Assembly (NCBI RefSeq): GCF_008923205.2
Contig: NZ_WBMS02000013.1
Span: forward strand, 124,001 to 188,000
Direction: 5' to 3'
DNA: 64,000 bases
Source of the DNA: Actinomadura physcomitrii
Lineage (GTDB): Bacteria; Actinomycetota; Actinomycetes; Streptosporangiales; Streptosporangiaceae
Under the pieces are notes generated by a model. It made no database searches. It saw only the letters and a program-made list of their open reading frames with translations, and was not told where the DNA came from. Both the position numbers and the translations under genes were made by a program. Positions 42,166-51,726 of the stretch are shown piece by piece. The number at the start of each line of letters is the position of its first letter. The first letter of the stretch is position 1.

Positions 42166-44138
42166 GCTGTTCTCCGGTGAGTGCGTTGGTGAGCTGCCGC
42201 GCGTGAGGCGGCTCGGCTGGGAGGCTCTTGCTGTTCCGGGCTGGCCAGCGGGGGTAGCGAGACGTCCCGGCTCGGGCCCGGGCTGATCGCCGCGGTGACG
42301 AGAGCTGTGACTTCGGCCGGCTCCACGCCGGTGCGGTCTGCGACTCGGGTGACCTGTCGTGCGATGTGGCGGGGCGGGAGTCCGGCGATGAGGGCGGCAG
42401 CGGCTTGCGCTGCGGCCAGTCGGGTCTCGGCGAACTCCAGGGCTCCGAACCTCTGGATTCTCTCATCTATCAGCAGGTCAGAGAGCGGTATTGCAGAAAG
42501 TAACGCTTCGGAGACAGTCGATTGTCCTGGCTGCGAGAGGATCTCGGCTGGGTCTTGGCCCTGCGGAAGCACGGCCACCTCGACCGGTCCGGTGATGCGA
42601 CGCACGGCCTTCCACGCTCGGAGCGCTCCTGCCCGCCCTGCTGGGTCGCCATCGAGCGCGATGACCAGGCCGGCGGATTCGAGGTCGGCGTGGACGGCGA
42701 TCGCCTCGACTTGTTCGGCCGTGACCGCCGTGCCGCAGGTGGCGACCGCGACGTACGCATCCGGCATGGCCACGCCGACCGCAATTGCGTCAAGCGGCCC
42801 TTCGACCAGGAGGGGGCGTGCACGACCTGCGAGCCGACCACGCCCCTCGTGCAGGCCGAAGAGAACTGCGCTCTTGTGGAAGAGGGCTGTCTCGGGCGTG
42901 TTGAGGTACTTCGGGCCGCCGGCACCGTCAGGCCGCCGACCGATGAAGCCGACGATCGCGCCGTCCAGCTCCCGGAGAGGGAACAGGACTCGCTCGCGAA
43001 ACAGATCGGAGAGATCCCCGCCTTCTCTCTGTTTCGCGAGGCCCGCCTCGATCAGTGTCCGATCGAGATGTCCCAGCTCACGGAGATGCCGAACTAGCGC
43101 ATCGCGGGATCGAGGTGAGAGACCGATCTCCCACTGCTCCTGGACGTCCGTGCTGAAGCCACGATCTGCCAGGTAGCGGGCGCCCCAGCTTCCCGGCAGA
43201 TTCCGACGGTAGAAGCGGTGTGCCTCGGCGAGTGCAGCCCGGAGCGACGCGGAGTCGTCTTGTGCCCGCGGAGCGGTCTTGGCTTGCGGCGCAGTTGGAC
43301 GGTGAGTTTGCTGGTTGGCGGGCTCCGTCGACAACGCTGTTGTCTCGGCGGAGTTGCGCAGCCTGCGCAGGAGTTGCCCACTCGTGTGGGTGATCTGTCC
43401 TCCGATTGCGCGGACGGCGCCGGCTGAATCCGTCCGGACGTCCGTTCCCGCCCATCGCCGCGGAGGCGGGAACGACAGGTGGGAGGCATCCAACCCGAGG
43501 CTGGCCAGGACGATGTACGCGACCGAATCCGCCACCACCCGCCGGACGCCATGGCAGGAGGCGGTATCCATGGTGATGGTGTCATTCGATCCGCCCGCCC
43601 CGACAGCATGGGCAAGTTGGTGCGCAAGCAATGTCGCTGCCGTCGTGTCATCAAGCTCGGGAGCGATCGGGACGCGTCGGTCGGGACGCCCGAGATACGT
43701 CCACCCCTGGCCGCGGTCCAGGTAGAGACCGAGGTCGGCGGCGAGCAGAGAGAGACGCCGCAAGCCCTCGGACGGGCTGCATCGCTCCTTTTCGACCGTT
43801 TCGCCATCGGTCTGTTCGATGTCGAAGACCGTGCGGGGTCTGCCGGACGTCGACATGATCCGGATTCCGGTCTCGCCGCGCCGGACCTGCCGTTGCTGCT
43901 CCTGCCATGCGTCGTATGGGCGGACGTCGGTCGCCGAGGGGCGCTGAGCCGGTATGAGGAGGGTGTTGGTGAATCCGAGCCGTCCATGACGGCCGGCGTG
44001 CTCCAGCCAGGCGTCCCAGTGCATACGTCCGTCGGCAAGCCGCTCAACCATGTGGTCGGCGAGTCCGCGGAGGAAAGCGAGTCGACGTTCCGATGCTTCC
44101 GTTTGCGCGAGCTGGTCGTCGTCGGATGGGCTCATCAC
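42162..44138 (-). CDS. ArdC-like / DnaG-type primase fusion protein
   Basis: 658 aa. Residues about 1-230 resemble the ArdC-type N-terminal domain plus a zincin-like segment, but the metal motif reads HQLAHA where active zincins have HExxH. The C-terminal half is a DnaG-like primase without zinc finger: GARYLADRGFSTDVQEQWEI, LSDLFRERVLFPLRELDGAI, VGFIGRRPDGAGGPKYLNTP and the toprim motifs LLVEGPLDAIAV and LVIALDGDPAGRAGALRA. It probably primes DNA after transfer or during ICE replication. Overlaps genes at both ends (ATGA), so part of a tight operon 45.4-41.0 kb. Confidence 0.85.
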   Translation of the reverse strand: MMSPSDDDQLAQTEASERRLAFLRGLADHMVERLADGRMHWDAWLEHAGRHGRLGFTNTLLIPAQRPSATDVRPYDAWQEQQRQVRRGETGIRIMSTSGRPRTVFDIEQTDGETVEKERCSPSEGLRRLSLLAADLGLYLDRGQGWTYLGRPDRRVPIAPELDDTTAATLLAHQLAHAVGAGGSNDTITMDTASCHGVRRVVADSVAYIVLASLGLDASHLSFPPPRRWAGTDVRTDSAGAVRAIGGQITHTSGQLLRRLRNSAETTALSTEPANQQTHRPTAPQAKTAPRAQDDSASLRAALAEAHRFYRRNLPGSWGARYLADRGFSTDVQEQWEIGLSPRSRDALVRHLRELGHLDRTLIEAGLAKQREGGDLSDLFRERVLFPLRELDGAIVGFIGRRPDGAGGPKYLNTPETALFHKSAVLFGLHEGRGRLAGRARPLLVEGPLDAIAVGVAMPDAYVAVATCGTAVTAEQVEAIAVHADLESAGLVIALDGDPAGRAGALRAWKAVRRITGPVEVAVLPQGQDPAEILSQPGQSTVSEALLSAIPLSDLLIDERIQRFGALEFAETRLAAAQAAAALIAGLPPRHIARQVTRVADRTGVEPAEVTALVTAAISPGPSRDVSLPPLASPEQQEPPSRAASRAAAHQRTHRRTA

Positions 44139-45076
44139 GGCGACTCCCGTCTTGCCGCCTCTTCACGGACGGTGGCGATCATCTGCGTGAGCTTGCCGTT
44201 GGCGATCGTGTAGCCGGCCTTACGCAGGCGTCGGCCGAGCCGGTCCCGGCCGAGTTGGACGCCTTCTCGCTCCAGTTCGCGGTGTAACTCCCGCGCGATC
44301 GCCATCAGTTCCTCGTCCTGACGCTTGTCGTCGGTGAGGTCGCCTACGTTCGGGTCGTTCGCCGTGGGCTGGGCGGCGAGGCGCTTGAGGGCGAGCCGAT
44401 CGGCCAGCGGCGCGTGCCATCGCCACGACCATCTGCCGTAGTCGTCCTGGAGCTTCGAGACGGCCATCAGGTGCTGGTGCTCCAGTTCCAGCCCCTGTCG
44501 GTATTCGGTGACGTGCCAGAGAACCATGCGGCGCCAGAGCAGCAGGCTGGAGATCGGTGCGAGAACCCAGCGCGCCGCGGGGACCCGTTCCACCCGGTCA
44601 GGGGACATCAACCCGACCCATCGGCGGATCAGGTGCCGGACCCCTTCGACGACCGTGATGAACAGGACCGGCATGGCCGCGTGCATGACGCTTCCGGCGA
44701 GGTCTCCGCGCGCGGCGGCCACGTTCACCAGGACGGTGGCCGCGATGTATATCCAGGCGACCCAGCGCAGCACCGGCCAGGGCAGGTCGAGGTACTCCAT
44801 GAGCAGGTCCCAGAGCAGAAGGATCACTATCCCGAGGTCCATGCCGACCGGGACGATCCACGCGAGCCCTCGGAAGTGCGGCTCGGCCATCTGCCGGATC
44901 GTGGTGTAAGAACCGAGGCCGCCGAGCACGGCCAGCGTCACGATCAGCGGTGCGACTCCGGCGATCCCCCACTGGACGACTCCGGCCGCCGGAGTTCGCG
45001 AACTCGGCAGCGCCGGCCTCCCGGCCTTGGCACCGTTCCCTTCGGCCATTGCTTGGAGTTGCTGAGTCGGGTTCAC
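44135..45076 (-). CDS. SpdB/DUF2637-like membrane protein
   Basis: 313 aa from GTG 45076. Four hydrophobic helices (VAPLIVTLAVLGGLGSYTTI; LAWIVPVGMDLGIVILLLWD; WVAWIYIAATVLVNVAAARG; AAMPVLFITVVEGVRHLIRR) make the DUF2637 core found in spread proteins of actinobacterial plasmids and ICEs. The C-terminus (LRKAGYTIANGKLTQMIATV) looks like a small wHTH. The GTG overlaps the upstream stop (GTGA). Confidence 0.8.
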   Translation of the reverse strand: MNPTQQLQAMAEGNGAKAGRPALPSSRTPAAGVVQWGIAGVAPLIVTLAVLGGLGSYTTIRQMAEPHFRGLAWIVPVGMDLGIVILLLWDLLMEYLDLPWPVLRWVAWIYIAATVLVNVAAARGDLAGSVMHAAMPVLFITVVEGVRHLIRRWVGLMSPDRVERVPAARWVLAPISSLLLWRRMVLWHVTEYRQGLELEHQHLMAVSKLQDDYGRWSWRWHAPLADRLALKRLAAQPTANDPNVGDLTDDKRQDEELMAIARELHRELEREGVQLGRDRLGRRLRKAGYTIANGKLTQMIATVREEAARRESP

Positions 45077-45369
45077 CGGCGGCGCCTCTGGACCATCCAG
45101 ACGAGCAGCCGCGCGACGTACCGTGCCTCGTTCGTCGTTCCGAGCAGCCGGCCGTGTGCGGTGACGTAGGCGTAGGTTCCTTCGGCTCCCGCGCACAGGA
45201 CCGTCTCCGACCAGCCGTCGTGTCGGATGTGAAGCCGCCAGCGCCCGTTGCGCGGTTTTCGGGCGCGCACGCAGGCGCCGATCCGCTTCAGCTCCCAGTG
45301 AAGCCGGAGGAGGCGAGCACGCCGTTCCTCGAGTTCAGTCTGTGTGGGCGCCGTTACCTGCATCTTCAT
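45073..45369 (-). CDS. Small hypothetical ICE protein
   Basis: 98 aa, basic (MQVTAPTQTELEERRARLLR; LHWELKRIGACVRARKPRNG; WMVQRRRR end). First gene of the primase operon; its stop overlaps the SpdB-like start. The roughly 135 bases upstream, before the relaxase stop, should hold the operon promoter. No recognised domain. Confidence 0.55.
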   Translation of the reverse strand: MKMQVTAPTQTELEERRARLLRLHWELKRIGACVRARKPRNGRWRLHIRHDGWSETVLCAGAEGTYAYVTAHGRLLGTTNEARYVARLLVWMVQRRRR

Positions 45370-45505
45370 GGTCCCCCCGAGTCGTGCCAGTTGAAGACCT
45401 CAACAGGTCATCAACTAAAGTCCGTGATCAACAAGATGAATCACGCAGGGATGGTCGTCAATCAAAGTGGATGTTCGGCGTGTTGGCGTCTTACGGACAA
45501 CACGG

Positions 45506-47287
45506 TCAACGACTTCGGCGCGGCCCTCGCCCGGGGTTCGGCGTGTTCGAAGCCGGACCGGCTGCAGGCCCGTTGCTCATGGGGGCCCAGGGGTTGGGGA
45601 AGGCGGCCATTGCCAACTGGGCCTGGGAAGGCCGCGCGGGCTCGGCGGCCTGTGACCCACGATGACCGCCGGCCGCGATCCTTGCCCGGACGAGGTGTCG
45701 GTTAGCGAGGCGTGCCGCGTCGGCCTGGGCCTGGCGTTGCTGGAGTCGGCGGATCTCGGCAACTGTCTCCAGCAGTGAGATGAGGCGACTGACCAGCAAG
45801 AGGATGGAAACGGTGGTGCGGTTCTGGACTCCGCCCAGCCTGAGGAGACCGGCCGCGGCGCGCAACGCGCCTCCTGCGGAACTGGGCCGCGGGACGCTTC
45901 CATACGGGGCGCGGGCTGCGCGGTCGTAGACATCGGCAGCCTGGAGGAGGTCGGTGTTGCCGGTGACTTTGGCGGCGACACGCAGGGCGTCGGATGCAGC
46001 CCAGCAGGCGTCTTCGGCGGCATACGGATTGATGGCCATGTACCGCCGGATCTCGGCCGTGGCATACGCGGCCGCCCGAGCGGCGTCGTCATAGAACGCC
46101 TGACGCTCCTCGGCCGTCAGTTCGTCTTCCGGCCGGCCGATATCGCCGCCTGAAGCATTCCACCGCTGCTGGAGGCGAGGGAGCGTGTAGGCGGCACCGA
46201 GATGGCCACCGGCGTACCAGACAAGCTCCTCGACACTGGGCAGAGCGACTGCATATCCGGTCACCTGATCCGGTTCGAGCCGGCTGAATCGGCATCGGAC
46301 GAGCAGCCCCTGTTCTTCCAGCGCGTGGACGAAGTTGTCCGTTGTCCGGACGCTGTCCGCCGCGCGGCGGACGGCCGTCCGCAAAACGGCGAGTGCCGTC
46401 CGCTCCGAGACATGCCGTCCGCCGAGCGGACGAGCCGCACCATCCGCACCCCAGCGAAGCCGCAGCTTCGGCAGCGTGAGATCGCCGGCCAGCTTCCCGC
46501 CGCCGAACCACACCGGCTGCCCGGACGAAGCCAGGTCATCGGGCAGAGCGACTGCATAGCCGGTGACCTGATGGGCGAACCGAGTGCTGTACCGCTTGCG
46601 GACCAAAACGCCTTCCGCCTCGAGGGCGGCGAAGAAATCGGCTTCGGTCCGTGCGCCCGCCGCCGCGGCGGCGACCTGCCGCCACAGCGTCACCCGCACC
46701 GGCTCCTCGCGGCCCGATCGCGCGGCCTTCTCGGCCTCGGCGCGCTTGGGCCGCCGCGCCGCCGTCCGGTCCGCCGGGGCCGTGGACCGCAGCCCCCAAC
46801 GCCGCTCGATCGCCCGGCAGGCATCCCGAACCCGGTACCCGTCGTTCCACACATCCGGACGGACACCATCGATACGAGACAGCGTCGCGACCACATGGAT
46901 GTGGTCCTCGCCGTGCCGGACGGCGATCCACCGGACGGCGTCATCGTCCCCATCGGCCGCCAGCCCGGTCCGAGCCATCATCTCTTTCGCGATCTCGGCC
47001 CACTGGTGATCGTCCAGGATCGGGTCCTCTGGCGCCGCGCGGAGCGCCAGATGCCACACCGGTTTGCGGTAGTTGCGCTCGCCCAGCAGAGCGAGCGGCT
47101 GGGAGAGCAGTCCATCCAGCCGCCGGAAGTCCCGGCTACCGTCCGCCCTCATAGGGGGCTCCAACTCGTCCGGCTCGTCGAAGCCCGCCACGATGCGCGG
47201 ATCGTGATGCTCTCCCAGCCGCCCGGGCCCGTACAGGTACCGGATCAAGCCTTCGACCCGCTTTCCCCGCAGGATCTTGCCGATCAA
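45506..47287 (-). CDS. Relaxase / mobilization nuclease
   Basis: 593 aa. The N-terminus (GKILRGKRVEGLIRYLYGPG) has the candidate nucleophile Tyr. WHLALRAAPEDP and then AVRHGEDHIHVVATLSRIDG give the HxDxxHxH-type metal motif of relaxases. The C-terminus is helical with repeated FVHALEEQGLLV/FFAALEAEGVLV-type units. TTG 47287 is chosen (GGCGGAAG eight bases before), 16 bases after the MobC-like stop. It nicks oriT and pilots the strand through the channel encoded at 9.7-17.5 kb. Confidence 0.9.
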   Translation of the reverse strand: MIGKILRGKRVEGLIRYLYGPGRLGEHHDPRIVAGFDEPDELEPPMRADGSRDFRRLDGLLSQPLALLGERNYRKPVWHLALRAAPEDPILDDHQWAEIAKEMMARTGLAADGDDDAVRWIAVRHGEDHIHVVATLSRIDGVRPDVWNDGYRVRDACRAIERRWGLRSTAPADRTAARRPKRAEAEKAARSGREEPVRVTLWRQVAAAAAGARTEADFFAALEAEGVLVRKRYSTRFAHQVTGYAVALPDDLASSGQPVWFGGGKLAGDLTLPKLRLRWGADGAARPLGGRHVSERTALAVLRTAVRRAADSVRTTDNFVHALEEQGLLVRCRFSRLEPDQVTGYAVALPSVEELVWYAGGHLGAAYTLPRLQQRWNASGGDIGRPEDELTAEERQAFYDDAARAAAYATAEIRRYMAINPYAAEDACWAASDALRVAAKVTGNTDLLQAADVYDRAARAPYGSVPRPSSAGGALRAAAGLLRLGGVQNRTTVSILLLVSRLISLLETVAEIRRLQQRQAQADAARLANRHLVRARIAAGGHRGSQAAEPARPSQAQLAMAAFPNPWAPMSNGPAAGPASNTPNPGRGPRRSR

Positions 47288-47303
47288 TCGGCGACTTCCG
47301 CCG

Positions 47304-47717
47304 TCACGGCAGGCATCGGCGCACCTCTTGGGCCAGGGCATCCAGGTTGCTGGTCGCTCGCGCAGCGACCTCGGCATACCGCTGGAGCTGGAGCGGCGGC
47401 TCCCCCGCATTCGATGCGGCCACGGCCTGATTGAGGTTCACCCCGATCCGCCGCACCTGCTGAGCCGCGTGCATCACCGTCGCCAGCGCCTCCCGCAACA
47501 ACGCATACTGCGGGAGCGCGCTGCCACGAGCTGCGGCCAGCACTGCCTGCGCCGCATAGGCACCGACCGCCAGCCGCTCCCCCGCTGCCGCTGCCCGCAC
47601 CAGCGCATGCTCTTCATCCGACAACGAGAACCGCACCGACCGTTCCCGACGCGGACTGCGATGCGCACGCCGATTCAACGGCGCCGGCCCGCTGCTCTTC
47701 TCGACTACCGTCCCCAC
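47304..47717 (-). CDS. MobC-like relaxosome accessory protein
   Basis: 137 aa from GTG 47717. VRFSLSDEEHALVRAAAAGE is an RHH-like DNA-binding start; QQVRRIGVNLNQAVAASNAG is the conserved MobC core (R-x-x-G-x-N-L-N-Q). It binds near oriT and helps the relaxase, whose gene follows at once. Confidence 0.85.
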   Translation of the reverse strand: MGTVVEKSSGPAPLNRRAHRSPRRERSVRFSLSDEEHALVRAAAAGERLAVGAYAAQAVLAAARGSALPQYALLREALATVMHAAQQVRRIGVNLNQAVAASNAGEPPLQLQRYAEVAARATSNLDALAQEVRRCLP

Positions 47718-48117
47718 CCCCCACGGATCGCGCTCGATCCGACTGCTCCGTGCTGGACCGCGCCCGGTCCAGCAACCAATAAGTGCACGAATTCCATATC
47801 TTGCCCCTGCGCCTGCAGAGGTCGTCCTCCAATGCACCGGTGTCGTGCCAGGTATCCGGAGGCGATGCTCGATCGCCAGCGGAGAGGCGAAATGTTGGGG
47901 TGACGAAGGACGACCTCGTCGCCCGGTTGACGGCAGACAGCCGATGGAAGTCTTGTCGGGCTTGACCGCCGGTGAGCGTAGCGGTGATGGCATCGCGCGC
48001 GAGTTACCGGCCGCGCACGGCGCGCTCGCAGGTACCGGCTGCGCCTCCGTGGAACAACCCACGGTCCGGCGCTCGAAGCCGAACCCAGAAGCTGATTCAG
48101 GCACCACCACTGCCGAG
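47718..48117. other. Candidate oriT region
   Basis: 400 bases without a gene directly upstream of mobC and relaxase, the usual place of oriT. It contains an imperfect inverted repeat at 47899-47923 (GGTGACGAAG / CCTCGTCGCC arms, allowing G-T pairs) and two near-identical short direct repeats, TACCGGCCGCGC and TACCGGCTGCGC, near 48005 and 48034. I cannot point to a nick site. Confidence 0.45.
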
Positions 48118-48696
48118 TTACATCTCCCTGCGCGGAGACGGCGGCTTGGAGCTCGGGCGATGGCTTGGTGAGGACGGGGCTGCTGGAGGGCCAGACAAAA
48201 CGTCTCCGATGCTTCGGGGGAAGTCCCTGGCCGCCGGCTGGATGTCGGAAGCGGTTGCCTGGTCTGTCTGTTCCTCCACCCGCAGCTCGGTTTCGCCCTG
48301 AGCCCGTTGCGGGGTTTCGGAATCGGCATCGATGCCGCGGATGGCGGCGAGGGCTCCCTGCACGCCGCGGAAGGATTCGCCGAGGTTCATGGACTGCTCG
48401 CATGCGGCGGCCAGAGCATCGTGCGCCTTCAGGGCGGTTGGGAGGAGACCGTCGCCGCGCTCATGCACGAGCCTTCCAGCATCAAGCTCCCGGTGGAGGA
48501 AGGCGTCCAGCTGTTCGGCGGTCTTGGCGAGGCGGAACGCGGTCTGAGCCAGGTTGCCTGCGATCGTGCAGGCGGCCTCCGGCCGCGTCAGGCCAGGCGT
48601 GCCCTGGGTCAGGTGGTTGAGCGTGCGAGCGCGTTCATGCAGCTCGCCTGCGAGGAGCTCGGTGCGCTCATCTGTGGGGGTTTCGTGATCGACCAT
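48118..48696 (-). CDS. Hypothetical protein of the mobilization operon
   Basis: 192 aa from ATG 48696 (GGAGG ten bases upstream). Helical (LLAGELHERARTLNHLTQGT; AACTIAGNLAQTAFRLAKTA; LKAHDALAAACEQSMNLGES) with a disordered tail that contains ARDFPRSIGDVL. That tail resembles the short F-P-x-x-I motif at the C-termini of the ICE proteins at 18908 and 21525. No family recognised. Confidence 0.6.
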   Translation of the reverse strand: MVDHETPTDERTELLAGELHERARTLNHLTQGTPGLTRPEAACTIAGNLAQTAFRLAKTAEQLDAFLHRELDAGRLVHERGDGLLPTALKAHDALAAACEQSMNLGESFRGVQGALAAIRGIDADSETPQRAQGETELRVEEQTDQATASDIQPAARDFPRSIGDVLSGPPAAPSSPSHRPSSKPPSPRREM

Positions 48697-49438
48697 GTAG
48701 TGGAGTCCTCCGACTCGTTGGCGATGCGAACATGAAGGGCTCCTCTCTATAGACGGCAGATAGCAGCGCCTGACGCGAACTGAAGTTCTGTCAGGGCGTT
48801 TGCGCTCCATAATCTCCGGCAAGCTGAGGTAACGCCAGCTCCCTGGCCGGCGTGTCGCACTCCGGCCAGCGGAGGCGAGACCGCAAATAGCGGTTTCGAA
48901 GCGCCCGGATCGTGCAGACCGCCGAGGCGCCGACCGGCCTGTTGGTCGTGGCCACCGCCCTCGTGGACGCTATCAGCCTGGGTACGGACGCTCGCCCCGA
49001 GCGAGCGGGCTGCCCTCGTCGATCACGAAGAGAGCGGAGAAGACCGCCTCGAACTCGGCAACCCACATAGCGGTAACACGTCGTCGCCGGCGGCGCTGAG
49101 CAGGCGGGCGGCAGCCGGAAGGTTCCCGCCACACCGGGGACCGTCTGGCCGTCGCTGGTGTTGTCCTGAGGCAACACAACAGCACGAGCCGGGCTCGTTG
49201 AGGGATGTGTTGAGAGGCCAGCGAGCAAGCCCAGCCCTCCAATACTTCCGCGCTGGCGGGAGCGCAGCTATCGCTCAGGGAGACTGCGGCAGTACGGTGC
49301 CACCGGGAGGAGAGAGATCTGCCATCCAAATGGTCCCAATGGCGCTTGGCGTTCGTCGTGACCACAGCGTACGGACGGCGCGCGTGCTCGTCCGGGGCTC
49401 GGAGGCACCGGCGATCGCGGCTTCCCGTGCTTCTGGCT
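48697..49438. other. Gene-poor interval
   Basis: About 740 bases. Short frames exist on both strands but none has normal composition together with a ribosome-binding site. It marks the change from ICE genes to the regulator/transporter operon and is a place to look for degenerate genes or an element boundary. No repeat of the tRNA-Pro end is visible here. Confidence 0.4.
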
Positions 49439-50440
49439 TTAGCCCACCAGCCCTCGCCGAACCGCTTCCACGCCCACCTGAAAGCGGTTCTCTGCGCCGA
49501 GGGACGCTCGGATCTCAGAGACGCGTCGGCGGACCGTGCTGAGACTCGTCCCTACCTGATCGGAGACGGCTTCGTCGGACAGATCTTGGACGAGGAGTTG
49601 CAGAATCCTCAACTGCTCTTGCGTGAGGTCTCCAGTGTTGCGGCCGGGCACGGCGAACGGGATGGCCCGTTCCCAGAGGAGTTCGAAGTATTCACGAAGG
49701 GCTCCGACGATCACCGAGGATCGAATCAGCAGGGCGCTCGCCGAAACCGACAGCATCACCGGGATCAGTGCGACGACTTCGTCGGCGATCTTCATACGCA
49801 TCGCAGTCCGGGGGAGGAAACGGACCTCTCCCCCGGCCTGCGCAATCGCCTCAACTTGTACGCGCGCAGCCCGATCTTCGACGTTGTTGGACTGGTAGAT
49901 GGCTCTGTGCGTGGCCTCGCTCGCGATCGCGTGACCGGTGGCCTCGTCGGGCAGGTCGATATCCGGGCCGTGTGAGACGTCGTGGCTTACCGTCAGCCAT
50001 TCGCGTGCGGCGGAATGCTTCAGGATTCGCGTCAGTTCGGCGATCTCGTCCGGGTTGGTGATGATGCGTGCCAGTTGATCGTTTGAGGAGCCGGTCGCCG
50101 AAGTGGCGGACACCAGGTCGCGGTTCATGCGCCGGTGGCCCTCGAACAGGCGCTCATGGTCGGCCAGCACGTCACGGGCGAGGGCTGACAGCGCTTGCTG
50201 AAGGACCACGTCCACAGGGTTGGGCGTCAGCCGGTGAGAATTATCCGGACCGGGTGGACCATAGGTGGCCATCTCGGCGGCGATGAGGCGCTGGATGTTC
50301 TGCTGCCCGTCGAGGATCTCGGCCGCCTCATCGTGCTGGCAGCCGTCCGCTGCGAGGAGGCGGACATAGAGGGTCAGCAGGTCTTCGCGGACGATTCCTT
50401 CCAGCAGCTGCCTGGCGATGACCTCGATCGTGCGAGTCAT
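49439..50440 (-). CDS. TrmB/LuxR-type transcriptional regulator
   Basis: 333 aa. A TrmB-like N-terminal wHTH (DLLTLYVRLLAADGCQHDEA), a middle sensor of the phospholipase-D-like type found in this class (VIVGALREYFELLWERAIPF) and a C-terminal LuxR HTH (LSDEAVSDQVGTSLSTVRRR). Paralogue of the gene at 53545. ATG 50440 has AAGGGA upstream. Last gene of a minus-strand operon 53.5-49.4 kb. Confidence 0.85.
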   Translation of the reverse strand: MTRTIEVIARQLLEGIVREDLLTLYVRLLAADGCQHDEAAEILDGQQNIQRLIAAEMATYGPPGPDNSHRLTPNPVDVVLQQALSALARDVLADHERLFEGHRRMNRDLVSATSATGSSNDQLARIITNPDEIAELTRILKHSAAREWLTVSHDVSHGPDIDLPDEATGHAIASEATHRAIYQSNNVEDRAARVQVEAIAQAGGEVRFLPRTAMRMKIADEVVALIPVMLSVSASALLIRSSVIVGALREYFELLWERAIPFAVPGRNTGDLTQEQLRILQLLVQDLSDEAVSDQVGTSLSTVRRRVSEIRASLGAENRFQVGVEAVRRGLVG

Positions 50441-50478
50441 CGTGTTCCCTTCTTGGAGGAGAGGCGCCGTCTCCCAGG

Positions 50479-51726
50479 TCAGCCGACAGGTGAGCGCTGG
50501 AAGGAGAGCCTCGCTCGCGGGCCGGTACCAAGGACGATCAGGGTTGCAATGGTCGCTGTGAGGACAAGGAGACCGGCTCTGGTGGCCAGGTGCTGGGCAC
50601 CGACGAGGTTGGCGAGCGGCCCGGCGGTCAACATGGTGAGCGGCATGAGTGCGTAGCTGGACACCATGTTCCAGCTGTTGACTCGAACCAGGGCCTCGGA
50701 AGGGAAGCTGTCCTGCAGGGCGGTCGTCCATAGGACGTAGTAGACGGCTTGCGTCACCCCCGGAACAGTCGCGCTGATGGCGATGACCTGCCATGATGCT
50801 CCGCTGCCCATCGCGAGCATGGGGAGCGACACCGCTGCCGGCAGCGCTGCGGCGGTCAGGATGGTGTGAGCGGGTCGCCACCGCGCTCCTAGCGTGGCGC
50901 CTAGCAACGCACCGAGAGGTTCTCCGGCCCTGATGATTCCCCATGCTCGCGCGTCCCCGTGTCCGTCGGCCATGTAGAGGGGGCCGGCAACTTCTGTGTA
51001 GCAGGCCAAGGCGGTGATGATCGCCGTGTACTGCAACGTCATGATCCAGACCCATGGGCGCTCGCCGAAGTGACGCCACCCGTCGCGGAGATCGCGTAGC
51101 GGCCCGGTGGCGATCCTCTTTGAGCGACCGGTGGTGAGGCGACTGAGAAGGAAGGCACTGATGGCGCAGAGGAGTCCCCTGGCCGAGGCCGCCCACGCCG
51201 GGCCGATCGTGGCGACGACCACTCCGGACGACGCCAGGCCGATGAGCAGGCCGACCGACTGTGTCTGGTTGATGAGGGCGTTGCCGGCCGGCCGGTCTCG
51301 TGAGGTCAGCAGGTCGGCCACGAGGCCCGGAAGCGTGGGGAGGTAGAGGGCTGTGGCGGTCCCTCCCACAGCGGCGAGCGTGCACAGCAGCGGCAACGAT
51401 GTCCCGTGCGCGGCCAAGGCGGCACCGATGGCAAGCCATGAAGCGCATGTGAGGGCTTCGGCTCCGGCGAGGACCTTGTGTCGGCGGAATCGGTCTCCGA
51501 TCACGCCCCCGCAGATCATGAGCAGCGCGGGGAAGGCGTTGCTGGCCAAGACGAGGGACAGGCCGCCGGCGCCGTAGCCTTCTCGCATGGTGCCCCAGGC
51601 CAGGGCGAGCTGCCCGAAGCCGATGCTGGAGCAGGAGACCAAGTGCGCGGCGAACAGGCCGGCAACGGATTGGTCGCGCAGAAGGGCCAGCGGCGAGCAG
51701 ATCCCGGTGATGAGTGGTTTGTTCAT
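50479..51726 (-). CDS. MFS transporter
   Basis: 415 aa with about 12 membrane helices (FAAHLVSCSSIGFGQLALAW; ALLMICGGVIGDRFRRHKVL with the MFS loop motif GDRFRRHK; LLVLTATIATLIVLG). Similar in layout to Gram-positive drug/macrolide exporters (MFS_3). Start overlaps the peptidase stop (ATGA). Substrate unknown. Confidence 0.87.
   Translation of the reverse strand: MNKPLITGICSPLALLRDQSVAGLFAAHLVSCSSIGFGQLALAWGTMREGYGAGGLSLVLASNAFPALLMICGGVIGDRFRRHKVLAGAEALTCASWLAIGAALAAHGTSLPLLCTLAAVGGTATALYLPTLPGLVADLLTSRDRPAGNALINQTQSVGLLIGLASSGVVVATIGPAWAASARGLLCAISAFLLSRLTTGRSKRIATGPLRDLRDGWRHFGERPWVWIMTLQYTAIITALACYTEVAGPLYMADGHGDARAWGIIRAGEPLGALLGATLGARWRPAHTILTAAALPAAVSLPMLAMGSGASWQVIAISATVPGVTQAVYYVLWTTALQDSFPSEALVRVNSWNMVSSYALMPLTMLTAGPLANLVGAQHLATRAGLLVLTATIATLIVLGTGPRARLSFQRSPVG

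Noticed and set aside
48697..49438. Short frames in this interval, e.g. 48973-49365 minus and 49198-49542 plus
   Set aside because: Composition is odd, no ribosome-binding site, and no frame is favoured over the others.
49439..51448. 669-codon minus-strand frame covering regulator and part of MFS gene
   Set aside because: The upstream half is out of frame with the MFS gene and is noise; the regulator starts at 50440.
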